Source: Planctomycetota bacterium
GTDB lineage: Bacteria; Planctomycetota; Phycisphaerae; Sedimentisphaerales; Anaerobacaceae
DNA: 33,060 bases
Direction: 5' to 3'
Assembly (NCBI GenBank): GCA_017885385.1
Contig: JAFNGF010000023.1
Location: 1-33,060 of the forward strand
Shown here: piece after piece, positions 16,810 through 25,540 of the stretch
How the letters are laid out: every line of letters starts with the position of its first letter
How positions within the stretch are numbered: position 1 is the stretch's first letter
The notes under the pieces: model-generated
Told to the model about the DNA's origin: nothing
Database searches by the model: none
What the model saw: the letters and a program-made list of their open reading frames with translations, nothing else
Position numbers and translations under genes: made by a program

Positions 16810-18093
16810 TTACGAGAAAAGTATTTGGGACTTTATCCATGCTTTCCAACGAGGCCCTCGTTCAAAAGGCAAACGCGGCGCAATCCTGCGAAACCATATC
16901 TTATTATAGCATACGTCGAGCAGCCAAAAAAGTCCCCGACAAATGTATATCCGCATAATTGCGGACATTCCCGACCTAAAAATTAGGATACAGTGTATTG
17001 GAAGAGTCTCGCCGCCGAGATGCAATTTGTGCTCATACATGCCCTGCATACTGTCTATATACTTTGCATTCTCCTCTATGGCTTTTTTAACCTGCTCGAC
17101 GAGAATAACCTTTCCTAAATCCAGATTGGCAACTGCCTGCGACACCAGGCGGGCATCCAAAAATGAATGGTATCTGTCTGCGAATTTGTAGCAATACTTA
17201 TACCCCACGGGCGTGTCCCCCAGCCTAACTTCCAAAAGTCTCAGGCGATTGCGCTTTAGTTGAACAGCGGCAACTTCCCGATGAAAATGGTGAGCATTGG
17301 GCCAATCCTGAAAATGCCCTCCTTTCCCTACACCGTGCCATCGTGCTTCATGCATTTGCACAAAGTTGTCAAAAAGTTCTGGAAAATTTTCCTGCGAAGC
17401 AAAGGTTGAAATCAGTTCCTTGCCCTCGGAATTGATTGCTTTGTAGCTTCTCCTAATGTTGTATCTTTGCTGCTTCGGCAGCCTGGCGATATAATCTTCC
17501 CAGCTGCCTGCCAATTTGAAGTATGTCTGGACACCACATTTTTTCTCCTGAACGTTGTAACCATTCCCAAGTATTTCCTTACACAGACACCCAACTTTTT
17601 CGCATTTATTCTTACCAAATAGACCGGCGAAGGGGCCCAAACATAGCACGTCCCAACGGTAGTGGGAAACCAACTCACAGAGAAAGATCCGCAGAACTTC
17701 GTGCAGAAAATCATTGTGTATAGGCAAACTTACTGTAACAAGCGTAAAATCTGTTCCGACAAGCTTGATTGCTCGCACACAAGCCGGCCCAAGCCATATT
17801 TTCTCCAAAAAGACCGGAATAATCCCAACCAACGTAGATTCGTGGCGGAAGATAAAAACCCTCACGTGTCGTTTTCCACCATAGTACTTCCACCATGTCC
17901 TGCACCAATCATAAGTGAGAAATACTTCACCACCGACGGCTTCTATGAAATCGTCCCATTCCTGCTGCATCGGTGCCAGTTCATCAAGGCTCTCAAACAC
18001 CTCCGCTGCGATATGTTTTTCACATGGACTATCTATATCGGTGCTACGTCCGCATCCAACGGGTGCCCTTTCTTCTCGCCAGAGGTTCTGCAT
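16810..18093 (-). CDS. CelD/BcsL-type GNAT acyltransferase (FemAB-related) 2
   Basis: 427 residues with the layout of the Acetyltransf_6 / CelD-BcsL group, a FemAB relative common in exopolysaccharide and cellulose loci. The first domain has VFLTYDWCRTWWKYYGG, a typical opening of this group (F-x-x-x-x-W-x-x-x-WW). A basic connector YIARLPKQQRYNIRRSYKAI precedes the second domain, which carries LEVRLGDTPVGYKYCYKF and YHSFLDARL. A substrate-level guess would be acyl-CoA- or aminoacyl-dependent N- or O-acylation of a precursor sugar in the cytoplasm. It starts three bases after the stop of the adjacent FemAB gene, so the two are surely co-translated. A Cys-rich central part (CLCKEILGNGYNVQEKKCG) is unusual but not obviously a metal site. 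Confidence 0.82.
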   Translation of the reverse strand: MQNLWREERAPVGCGRSTDIDSPCEKHIAAEVFESLDELAPMQQEWDDFIEAVGGEVFLTYDWCRTWWKYYGGKRHVRVFIFRHESTLVGIIPVFLEKIWLGPACVRAIKLVGTDFTLVTVSLPIHNDFLHEVLRIFLCELVSHYRWDVLCLGPFAGLFGKNKCEKVGCLCKEILGNGYNVQEKKCGVQTYFKLAGSWEDYIARLPKQQRYNIRRSYKAINSEGKELISTFASQENFPELFDNFVQMHEARWHGVGKGGHFQDWPNAHHFHREVAAVQLKRNRLRLLEVRLGDTPVGYKYCYKFADRYHSFLDARLVSQAVANLDLGKVILVEQVKKAIEENAKYIDSMQGMYEHKLHLGGETLPIHCILIFRSGMSAIMRIYICRGLFWLLDVCYNKIWFRRIAPRLPFERGPRWKAWIKSQILFS

Positions 18094-18096
18094 TTG

Positions 18097-19137
18097 TTAG
18101 ACCCGTACTTTTTTTAGTAGACGGTGTGCCCCCTCGGCTGCATGCCAAAGCCTCTCGACGATAGAGTTCTTGTACATCTCGAAAGCTCCCAGGTAAAAAG
18201 TCTCGTCGCCACCCATACGTTTCTTGAAACGATATCCGTCGGGATTCCTGTCTGGGTCAACGCCGCCTAGATCATAACGTTCCATGCCCAAGCTCTTCGC
18301 TATAAGATATGCTCTCCACCAAAGTAAATACGACGTCCCGCAACTCAGCCCAGTTTCATTGCTTGCTGTTAGTATTGGCACCGCGGTAGTGCCGAAATGA
18401 GTAGTAGCATGAGCTGTTATGGGCTGACCGTCGTAATATGCAATAAGGACTATTGCTTTGTCGTTTTGTGCCAGCATCTGCTGTGTCTTGGCGTACTCCG
18501 CGGAATCAACTCCCTCGAAACCCTTCCGTTCTTTTGCCCCGGCATACAAATTTTCAAGTATTTCGAAGAATTCATGGCTGGTTCCCTGCCTTACCTCAAT
18601 CAGCATTTTTTCTGCCTTTTTGAGGATCCTTCGACTTTCCCGGTGAATCCTGGCGAGTATTTCTTCCTCAGGCTCTTTCAGCGATACTATAAACGTGCGG
18701 TAAGGAGCGACCCTTTGGTTTTTCTTGAATCCGCTGAATTCCAGCAAGCCTCCAATTTTTTCCCCAACCTCATCATTGCGCAAATTGGGCACGACCCTCA
18801 AAACGTTTATACTCATGTGCGAACACGAATCTCGCAACTGCTTTAGTGCATCGGGTAAACAGTCCAACTCGCCGCGTTCTCGCAGCATCAGCGGCCCAGA
18901 CTGCACATAACCGATTCTAATGCCGAGGGGCCTTATGGCCTTTATACGCAAATGACACATCAACACTGCTTCGCCATTCTCGTCCTTGATGATTATTCTC
19001 CTAACTTCTTGGCGGTCACTCTCGGCGCGCACCTGCTGATATGCCCAGGTTTGGTATATGCTATAGTCGACAAAACCGTGAGCGTATTGCTCCCATTGTT
19101 GAGCATCTATACTATCAATCAATATGGTGTAGTCCAT
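18097..19137 (-). CDS. FemAB-family aminoacyl/acyltransferase 3
   Basis: 346 residues, the clearest FemAB homologue of the window. The first GNAT domain begins with FVDYSIYQTWAYQQVR, corresponding to the F-x-Q-x-x-x-W region of FemX/FemA. A basic helix RIHRESRRILKKAEKM follows, and the second domain ends with the family signature YDLGGVDPD ... YRFKKRMGG. FemX-type enzymes attach an amino acid from aminoacyl-tRNA to a UDP- or lipid-linked muropeptide. No serine/threonine-rich or coiled-coil tRNA-binding insertion is evident, as in most EPS-associated FemAB proteins, so the donor is open. GGGGG lies about nine bases before the ATG at 19137. It follows a NodB deacetylase gene by 19 bases and precedes the CelD-like gene by three. 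Confidence 0.88.
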   Translation of the reverse strand: MDYTILIDSIDAQQWEQYAHGFVDYSIYQTWAYQQVRAESDRQEVRRIIIKDENGEAVLMCHLRIKAIRPLGIRIGYVQSGPLMLRERGELDCLPDALKQLRDSCSHMSINVLRVVPNLRNDEVGEKIGGLLEFSGFKKNQRVAPYRTFIVSLKEPEEEILARIHRESRRILKKAEKMLIEVRQGTSHEFFEILENLYAGAKERKGFEGVDSAEYAKTQQMLAQNDKAIVLIAYYDGQPITAHATTHFGTTAVPILTASNETGLSCGTSYLLWWRAYLIAKSLGMERYDLGGVDPDRNPDGYRFKKRMGGDETFYLGAFEMYKNSIVERLWHAAEGAHRLLKKVRV

Positions 19138-19156
19138 TCTAACGGTCCCCCGGAAC

Positions 19157-19969
19157 TTAGTGCCTAAGCAATGTTCTTTTGATTCTTCTCAACGAGTTCA
19201 CCACCTGATATGCGCCAGTGACCTTCAGTTTGGACTTGAGCAGGCCATCATGCGGAGAAACAGCGAAACGCCCAATTTGCATAAGGTCTGTGGAGGTACT
19301 CACTGTAGCAGGCTCAATCGTGAAACCTAACCGATAGCCTGCCGCTTTAGCAGCATTACAGACCCTTGAGTTGCAAGCTCCATATGGATAGCTGATGCCG
19401 CAGACTTCGCAGCCGAGAATTTTCTCCAATGTATGCTTCGAGTCTTTCATTTCCTTTTCCAGACGAGCACCATCAATCTCAGTCAGATTGGTATGTGATA
19501 CGGCATGCGAAAGGACTTCAAAACCATCTTTCGCAACTTCGGCGATTTGTCTCTCGCTCATAACAGCGTCAAATCTATCGGGCTGGCCATCGCGCATTTC
19601 CCATCTGGGTAATTGAGCGAGCTGACCGGTCGGGACGAAAACCGTAGCGGTAAGGCCGTGACTCTTGAGCACAGGTATCGCATTTTCCAAAACACTGATA
19701 AAAGCGTCATCAAATGTGATGGCGACTACCGGTCTCTCCCCGTCTGTAGCAGCCTCTATGATTTGCGACGCCTTCACCACAATGCAGCTTCCTGCTAAAT
19801 AAACCATTTGTCTTTCAAATCCCTGAGCATCTTCGTCTCTAACGCCGTGATAGTATAAAACGACCCGACGCGGTTGGGTTTGACAGATTGACAGGAATAA
19901 AGAATATATGACCGCTGAAATCAATTCCAGAACTTCAACTATATGCCTGAACACAGTCGATTCTTGCAC
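19157..19969 (-). CDS. NodB-domain polysaccharide deacetylase 1
   Basis: 270 residues from a GTG at 19967-19969, eight bases after the upstream GT2 stop and preceded by AGGG. A longer GTG start at 20050 would overlap that gene by 74 bases and is less likely. A hydrophobic stretch IVEVLELISAVIYSLFLSI near the N-terminus may anchor the protein. Catalytic motifs are VAITFDDAF with Asp87 and Asp88, and LSHAVSHTNLT with His155 and His159, i.e. the general-base Asp, metal Asp and two metal His of carbohydrate esterase family 4. A YYHGV strand opens the domain. It probably removes N-acetyl groups from the lipid-linked or polymeric glycan, exposing free amines. A second NodB enzyme lies on the other side of the GT2 gene; the two are quite different in sequence. 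Confidence 0.88.
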   Translation of the reverse strand: MQESTVFRHIVEVLELISAVIYSLFLSICQTQPRRVVLYYHGVRDEDAQGFERQMVYLAGSCIVVKASQIIEAATDGERPVVAITFDDAFISVLENAIPVLKSHGLTATVFVPTGQLAQLPRWEMRDGQPDRFDAVMSERQIAEVAKDGFEVLSHAVSHTNLTEIDGARLEKEMKDSKHTLEKILGCEVCGISYPYGACNSRVCNAAKAAGYRLGFTIEPATVSTSTDLMQIGRFAVSPHDGLLKSKLKVTGAYQVVNSLRRIKRTLLRH

Positions 19970-19976
19970 CGCAGCC

Positions 19977-20927
19977 CTAATGTTCGACGCCAAAGGCGCA
20001 AAACTTAAAGGCTGCCCAACTTTGTTGACTTTTCCCCTCTGCGTAACCACTATCCTTGCCAGTTATATTTCTCATAAACTTCGTAATAGTCCAGATGCCC
20101 CAGCGTACTCCGAACGAAACAGCCAGCGTAAATCGAGCAATAAAACATTGAATAGGTCCCTTATGTTTCTTAAAAAACAGCAACAAGCTTTTCGTGAACC
20201 GAATAAACATTTTAAGTGCACTTTGGCACGTACTGTGTCCACCACCATCGACGTGAGTTATCCCGGCACCGGGCCAGAATACAATCTTCCAGCCATCTCT
20301 GGAAAAGCGGTAGCACCAGTCGGTTTCTTCGAAGTACAGAAAATAGTCCTCGTCCAATAACCCGACCTGACGAATAGCTTCGGACCGCACAAGCATAAAC
20401 ATCCCGGAGACGACATCTACCTCGCGTTCGCTGTCGCGCCGCCACCAAAGCATTGCTTCGCGGCCGAAAAAATGATTGTATTTAAAAGCCTGTGCCAAGC
20501 CGGAGCAGTTCAGGAAAAGATTAAGCAAGCTGGGGAAACGGAAACAGGTCATTTGCACATTGTCTGAACTTTCTCTGACCTGGCAGCCGACAACTGCAGC
20601 CTTCGGGTGCTCGTCCGCGTACCTGGCAGCCTTTTCCACGGCTGCATCGTGAATAACCACATCGCTGTTCAGGGCCAAAACGTATCTGCCTTTGGCTGCC
20701 TCGATTCCCTTATTGATGCCAGCTGCATAGCCACGGTTAATATGTTCAACAATAAGCGTTACCTTAGGGAACCTGGATCTTACCATTTCGGCAGACCCAT
20801 CAGATGAGGCATTATCAACGACGATAATCTCATAATCCGTATTCCCTGCCTCTCTGTATATAGACTCGATACACCTTTGAAGGTCATGTTTTGTATTAAA
20901 ATTAACTATGATTACCGACACATTCAT
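19977..20927 (-). CDS. GT2-family glycosyltransferase (rhamnosyltransferase-like)
   Basis: 316 residues of the inverting GT-A family 2. The nucleotide-binding strands read VSVIIVNFNTKHDLQRCIESI and IIVVDNASSDGSAEM, the metal site is the LNSDVVI variant of DxD, and the acceptor region has FYLFYFEETDWCYRFSRDGWKIVFWPGAGITH-like content (EETDWCYR is the characteristic ED-type base motif). These features place it with WbbL/RfbF-like rhamnosyltransferases and dTDP- or GDP-sugar enzymes, though the sugar cannot be stated. The C-terminal third carries a long amphipathic/hydrophobic tail (LKMFIRFTKSLLLFF) that may bind membrane. Its start overlaps the stop of the upstream deacetylase by 26 bases, and the next deacetylase begins eight bases after its stop. 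Confidence 0.92.
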   Translation of the reverse strand: MNVSVIIVNFNTKHDLQRCIESIYREAGNTDYEIIVVDNASSDGSAEMVRSRFPKVTLIVEHINRGYAAGINKGIEAAKGRYVLALNSDVVIHDAAVEKAARYADEHPKAAVVGCQVRESSDNVQMTCFRFPSLLNLFLNCSGLAQAFKYNHFFGREAMLWWRRDSEREVDVVSGMFMLVRSEAIRQVGLLDEDYFLYFEETDWCYRFSRDGWKIVFWPGAGITHVDGGGHSTCQSALKMFIRFTKSLLLFFKKHKGPIQCFIARFTLAVSFGVRWGIWTITKFMRNITGKDSGYAEGKSQQSWAAFKFCAFGVEH

Positions 20928-21648
20928 TGATTCTGCTGCTCTTTCGACAACTTCGTAATTGTGAGTACGTTAATACCGTCATTCCATTTGCTTTGGCTGT
21001 TGCCAAGGCAATCCGAGTAGATTCAAGGACGAGTTTTTCTGTGTTTTTATCAGAACGATCGAAATCATGCGCCAATGAGACTACACCACCTGCTCGCTTT
21101 GCAGCAAGTGCGATTCTTTCCGAGCAGCGCTCCATCTTTAGTGTATCTCCGAGGTCAACCGACCAATACACAATCGACACACGGCATAACAACAGGTACA
21201 ATAGACTTATTATGTTCAGCCTCCCGTTAGGCGGGCGGAACGGATACTTACCACGCTTGGTTTCCATCGCTGCATCTATGGCTTGCCAGCCTCTCTTTAT
21301 ATCCTTTACGGTTCGCAATGGCGAGACCCTCCAGTAGTCCAAATGATCGTAACCGTGTGAGCAAATATCATGGCCTTCTGTTGCGATCCGCTGCACGATT
21401 TCTTCCCGTCCGGCAATTCTCCTGCCAAGAAGAAAAAACGTTGCCTTCGCGTTGTGCTCTGCAAGCAAATCCATAATTGCCGGCGTCAACCTGCTGCCTG
21501 GGCCATCATCAAAAGTCAACACGAGAGAATTGGACTTTACAGCCTTTCGTTTAAGCAATATTCGAGACATCTTGCCGTATATGAAAGGCACACCCGCATA
21601 GAGGAATAAGGCAGAGAAGAGTGCAAAGCTGGCCCATATAAAAATAAT
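20902..21648 (-). CDS. NodB-domain polysaccharide deacetylase 2, probable AUU start
   Basis: Catalytic domain with TFDDGPG (Asp47, Asp48), CSHGYDHLD (His98, His102), FRPPNGR, WSVDLGD and SLAHDFD, all five motifs of carbohydrate esterase family 4, so an active deacetylase is very likely. The first conventional codon is GTG at 21591, but the frame is open back to a stop near 21657, adding IIFIWASFALFSALFLYAG, an N-terminal membrane helix usual for this family. No ATG, GTG or TTG exists in that extension. A near-perfect GGGAGGTGAT ribosome site lies nine bases before an ATT at 21646-21648, immediately after the previous gene's stop. Initiation at AUU is thus inferred (248 residues); otherwise the protein starts at 21591 (229 residues). 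Confidence 0.85.
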   Translation of the reverse strand: MIFIWASFALFSALFLYAGVPFIYGKMSRILLKRKAVKSNSLVLTFDDGPGSRLTPAIMDLLAEHNAKATFFLLGRRIAGREEIVQRIATEGHDICSHGYDHLDYWRVSPLRTVKDIKRGWQAIDAAMETKRGKYPFRPPNGRLNIISLLYLLLCRVSIVYWSVDLGDTLKMERCSERIALAAKRAGGVVSLAHDFDRSDKNTEKLVLESTRIALATAKANGMTVLTYSQLRSCRKSSRINECVGNHS

Positions 21649-21666
21649 CTGGTATCACCTCCCAAC

Positions 21667-22881
21667 TCAACGTTTTCTATCTACACTTTTGACCTGCAGT
21701 AAATCACGCCAGCGTCGTTTTACCCAGCCTGCCAAGCCTGTTTTGCTCAAAAGATACTTCATACTTGCATCTATGCTCATCATAAATGTTCGAACCATAT
21801 TGATGAAGATTGGGTACGGCCTCGGCGCAAAAATGTGAACGGAGGCTTCCTGCCATTGCTTATTACCATAACTGCGTTTGTAGTCAGCATCACCGAAACC
21901 AAAGTCAACAAACTCAGTATCCAGATCAGCGCAAATGTCTTCCAATACTCTGATAAACAACACTGTTCCAAGCTCAAGGCTGCTCCATTCGGGGTCAAAC
22001 CCGATCTGTTCCAACATATATTGCTTGCCATACTGCTGACCAACCTGAAAAGCGCCAGGTTCTCCGTTTATATAAAGCACCGACATACGAAGCCAACCTT
22101 GCCTTGCCGCAGTTGTCAAAAGAACGCGTGTCCGTGGATTATCAGTAAAACCAGAATCCAGTCCGTGTTGATAGGTTAAGCAAGAAATCTGAGAAGCAGC
22201 CTTTATTGCTTCATCTAAATCATCTTCTTCAGTGTAGGTAATTATCCTGACCTGATTTCGATATTCTTTATCAAGTTTACTAATGTATCGTTTTAAGTTA
22301 CCCCTGTGTTTTTTTGAACGCGCCTGATAAAACCCTTCAAGGTTTTCAGGTACTGACATCGACCAATGATTTTCAACCTTTGGAAAATAACCGCGGATCA
22401 AAACACCAGGCAACTTTCTGGAGATGTGAAAAATGCAGGAATCTGTTCTTATGTGATTGAAGAAGATTACATCAACCTGTCGCTGACGTAAAACCTTCAT
22501 TAATTCCTGAATCAGCAGCACACTGACGTCTCCGTCCGGCTGGCCGAGGATGCCGCCGTGTACCACCGTCATACAGCGGAGTTTCGGTTTTAGGATTGTC
22601 TTATATCCTACCCGCAAGGGGATGGCGTGCATCTCCAGCCGGCCTACGACCATGGCCCGAGGCTGGTCGTTTTGTTTGGCGAGAATGACATAGGGCTGCA
22701 CACTGTCATCGCTCGACTCAATTACAGAAAGGAATCTGTCGATATCCGCATTGATGACCGGATAGGGTTCTCTATCCTGCATTTGTTCCCACACCGGGCG
22801 AATGGCTTCTATGTCTTCCGGACTCCTCGCGACAACCACATCCCAGTCGTTGCAACAATACTTGCAGCACATCTCTGCCAT
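21667..22881 (-). CDS. FemAB/GNAT-type acyltransferase 4
   Basis: 404 residues from ATG 22879-22881, which has GAGGTAA with a five-to-seven-base spacer. Longer frames up to 22986 would overlap the upstream polymerase gene by 77 bases. The protein shows the two-GNAT architecture: first domain VARSPEDIEAIRPVWEQM..., then a basic connector FYQARSKKHRGNLKRYISKL, then a second domain with FQVGQQYGKQYMLEQIGFD, LGTVLFIRVLEDI and FVDFGFGDADYKRSYGN, matching the CelD/FemAB GxxxYK element. It contains a Cys pair cluster MCCKYCC near the start, which is odd for a cytoplasmic transferase. It is separated from the other three related genes by the NodB-GT2-NodB block. Donor and acceptor are unknown. Confidence 0.82.
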   Translation of the reverse strand: MAEMCCKYCCNDWDVVVARSPEDIEAIRPVWEQMQDREPYPVINADIDRFLSVIESSDDSVQPYVILAKQNDQPRAMVVGRLEMHAIPLRVGYKTILKPKLRCMTVVHGGILGQPDGDVSVLLIQELMKVLRQRQVDVIFFNHIRTDSCIFHISRKLPGVLIRGYFPKVENHWSMSVPENLEGFYQARSKKHRGNLKRYISKLDKEYRNQVRIITYTEEDDLDEAIKAASQISCLTYQHGLDSGFTDNPRTRVLLTTAARQGWLRMSVLYINGEPGAFQVGQQYGKQYMLEQIGFDPEWSSLELGTVLFIRVLEDICADLDTEFVDFGFGDADYKRSYGNKQWQEASVHIFAPRPYPIFINMVRTFMMSIDASMKYLLSKTGLAGWVKRRWRDLLQVKSVDRKR

Positions 22882-22909
22882 GTAACTTACCTCATGACAC
22901 GGTGTCGCC

Positions 22910-24244
22910 CTAGCGACAGGAAAGGAATTCCGCATAGCGGACAGAATCATTAACCTTCGTAGCTGAGCTGAACTCGCTCCCCGCAAGATTAGGCAGTGAG
23001 CCGATCATTCCGAGGATGCTATAGAAAAGCTGGGTAGGTGGCCCAAAGAAACTGACCGACGTCCAAACCACTGCTACGGAAACCACCATGCTGCCAAAAG
23101 ACCAGCACAATGATCTTAGTTCACGATCCGCAGATCTCTTGTACAGAGATACAATCCCGCGCAATGCTACTGCGAGCACACCGCAAAGCATTATCACACC
23201 GAGAATACCATATTCGACTCCTGCAACAAGGTACTGGTTTGTTATGTCCGTGATACCCATACCAAGTTCACCGCCCCAGTCTGGATCCCTACCTCCGTAA
23301 CCGATTAACCACCACTCGCCAAGATGTTCAATTGCAAGGTCGATGAGTTTTGCACGGTGCCATCCGCTACCCCCGAGAGGATCCATGTAGGAAAAAAAAA
23401 TATGGTAAAACGGCCTGTTACTGGCCGCTGCAACTAGTATGCATGAAAGCCCGAGGCCTATAAGTGCTGGTTTGATCCAGGCGGGGTGTTTTTCCATCGC
23501 AAGGCAGAGAATCGCCACTATCACCATCATCCATGGACCACTGGACATACTGCTTAGGGCGCCGATGAAAACCACCACTGAAACAATATATGCCCAGACC
23601 TGCCACCGATTCTTCTGGCAGCGTAAGTAATAAACTAACGGCAAAAACATGACAAGACAAGACCCGAATAAAATAGAATGGTTAAACGGCCCCACAGCGC
23701 GGGTAAATCCCCACCTGGGGTTGTAACTCGTTATATGTATAAACGCTGGCGAATTTCCACACAGTAGAGTGAAAGGCCGCCACCCGGTCGCGGATTCAGC
23801 CATACCTAAGACTGCCAGAGGAACCAGAGTGACAGCTATGCACTTAATAGTAGTCACAAACGCCGACCGATCTATAACCGTGAATCGGGCTACCATATAC
23901 GCGCACCAAGTGTCCAGCAAGAACCCGCTTCTGTTTTCCAGAGATTCAGACAGAGGCCTGGTAATTAAATACGTGCCTACATATACGACCATGCTAAGCG
24001 TAACCCACGTGTCCAACCGAGACCAGACAAATCTACTTCGGATTTGGCTGTCAGCCAAACACCGCAGAAGCAGTGCTGAGGTTACAATCCGCGCCGCTGT
24101 TATGTCTATAGTACCTACACTTACTATTAGATAATTGGGATACCATAACAATGTTGCGATATATACCGCCAAGGCATAATGCGGGCGTAACGTTAAGGCC
24201 AGCATAGCAAGAATGCTTGCAATTGTTAAAGTTACACCTTCCAT
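22910..24244 (-). CDS. Wzy/WaaL-like O-antigen polymerase or ligase
   Basis: 444-residue polytopic membrane protein with roughly eleven predicted helices and a large periplasmic loop rich in aromatic and basic residues (ESATGWRPFTLLCGNSP...NPRWGFTRAVGPFNHSI). A second loop contains HLGEWWLIGYGGRDPDWG, the signature-like region of the Wzy_C/O-antigen ligase family, followed by TDITNQYLVAGVEYGILG, which is typical of these proteins. It would polymerise repeat units on the periplasmic face, with chain length set by the Wzz-like protein at the other end of the locus. Polymerase versus ligase cannot be separated by sequence; the presence of Wzx and Wzz favours polymerase. It starts six bases after the FrhB-like stop. 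Confidence 0.85.
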   Translation of the reverse strand: MEGVTLTIASILAMLALTLRPHYALAVYIATLLWYPNYLIVSVGTIDITAARIVTSALLLRCLADSQIRSRFVWSRLDTWVTLSMVVYVGTYLITRPLSESLENRSGFLLDTWCAYMVARFTVIDRSAFVTTIKCIAVTLVPLAVLGMAESATGWRPFTLLCGNSPAFIHITSYNPRWGFTRAVGPFNHSILFGSCLVMFLPLVYYLRCQKNRWQVWAYIVSVVVFIGALSSMSSGPWMMVIVAILCLAMEKHPAWIKPALIGLGLSCILVAAASNRPFYHIFFSYMDPLGGSGWHRAKLIDLAIEHLGEWWLIGYGGRDPDWGGELGMGITDITNQYLVAGVEYGILGVIMLCGVLAVALRGIVSLYKRSADRELRSLCWSFGSMVVSVAVVWTSVSFFGPPTQLFYSILGMIGSLPNLAGSEFSSATKVNDSVRYAEFLSCR

Positions 24245-24250
24245 AACGAC

Positions 24251-25507
24251 TTAGTTGCTCCCGCGTTTACCACGATGGGCAGTTTGGGGTCTCATCCATC
24301 CGCGCAGGATAATCCGCCTCAAAGTCCCTCCTAATGACTGAACCTTTTCCACCAGTGACAACTCTTGCCAGTTTCGATACAGAGAGAAACCATGGTAGCA
24401 TGGAACAGGTAACCCCATCATTCGCATCATCATCAGTCGCCCGAACAAATGCCGCCTTCGACTAAGAAGCGACTTCTGCGATTGAACCAGAACATCAGCA
24501 TTCTGCCTTGCTGCTACGACATACCCAGCACGAATTGCTTTCGCCAAAGTTTCTTTACCCCTTTCAGTGCGGACTAATATCAGTGACCAACCGGGGTCGG
24601 ACGGGGCTATGTTTCTATACCATGGATCTCCACATGCGATGTCCGCAAATTCACCGGTGGCGTCTGCGCACAAGCGGCACCTGAACTGTCCATACTTGTT
24701 CAAGACACCACCCCAGGACTCGTCGTAGCTCATCTGGCGGACTTCGCCATTGCCGCCCTTAATCTTTGCTGTAGTCATACCGGGCCAACCGCAGCCGCGA
24801 TATCTAAGCTCCCCTACCTGCTCAGGTTTTACGCCGAGAATGGCAAGTAGCTTGTATGTTCCCGCGGTGGTTGGGGTCCCGGCACAGAAAATGCTGATAG
24901 CCAAGCCAACCTTACAATTGAGGCTGGGGTTAACCGCTTGAGATTTGCGAAGCGCGACCACATCGCAAGGCTTACCAATAAACACGCAGGGTGAGTCGGA
25001 TTCTTCGATCCAGTTCAGTTTCTCACATGGTGCTGCAGGCGAATAACGTGAACCCGTGTACTTTAGAAGCTCTGCTTTAGTTCTGCTAAATGCCGGAACA
25101 TTTCGCAGGGGGGCTTCCAGTTTGGTGCCTATGTGGAGCACACCGGCAAAGTTTTCTTTCTCCAGGCAAAATAAGGCCAGCGCCGTAGCAGCTCCACCTG
25201 AAGAACCCTCAAAGCGAATTTCAGAATCGGCAGCATAACCCTCCCATATCTCAAGTAGCGGTCCCCATGCCCTTCGGAGTTGAGGTATTGTGCCGTTGTT
25301 AAAGGGCTGATGAGACAACTTGATTCCAGGACAAACTTCAACACACTTGCCGCACTTTTGGCATGCCGCCAAATCGACCACAGGTCGAAGACCTTGATCT
25401 GGTATGTCGACCAACCGTATATTGTTTTCAGGGCACGTGGCTACACAGGCCCCACAACCTGTGCAAAGCCGCCAAGCAACAATTTGGTCAACCCGTTTGA
25501 AAATCAT
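24251..25507 (-). CDS. FrhB-like protein with two [4Fe-4S] clusters (coenzyme F420 hydrogenase/dehydrogenase beta-subunit family)
   Basis: 418 residues. The N-terminus carries a ferredoxin-type pair, CTGCGACVATCP at ~17-28 and CQKCGKCVEVCPG at ~49-61, each a full CxxCxxCxxxC(P) motif for one [4Fe-4S] cluster. The remainder is the FrhB N- and C-terminal domain pair, with EGSSGGAATALALF, CVFIGKPCDVVAL, FCAGTPTT and CGDPWYRN, regions that bind a flavin in the family. Relatives in surface-polysaccharide loci occur beside polysaccharide pyruvyl transferases, as here, and a redox role in glycan modification is presumed rather than proven. The ATG is preceded by AGGA about seven bases upstream. The gap to the pyruvyl transferase holds the remains of an acetyltransferase gene. 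Confidence 0.88.
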   Translation of the reverse strand: MIFKRVDQIVAWRLCTGCGACVATCPENNIRLVDIPDQGLRPVVDLAACQKCGKCVEVCPGIKLSHQPFNNGTIPQLRRAWGPLLEIWEGYAADSEIRFEGSSGGAATALALFCLEKENFAGVLHIGTKLEAPLRNVPAFSRTKAELLKYTGSRYSPAAPCEKLNWIEESDSPCVFIGKPCDVVALRKSQAVNPSLNCKVGLAISIFCAGTPTTAGTYKLLAILGVKPEQVGELRYRGCGWPGMTTAKIKGGNGEVRQMSYDESWGGVLNKYGQFRCRLCADATGEFADIACGDPWYRNIAPSDPGWSLILVRTERGKETLAKAIRAGYVVAARQNADVLVQSQKSLLSRRRHLFGRLMMMRMMGLPVPCYHGFSLYRNWQELSLVEKVQSLGGTLRRIILRGWMRPQTAHRGKRGSN

Positions 25508-25540
25508 TCCTCATTCCTGTCGTCCATAGGTTGCAAAAAA

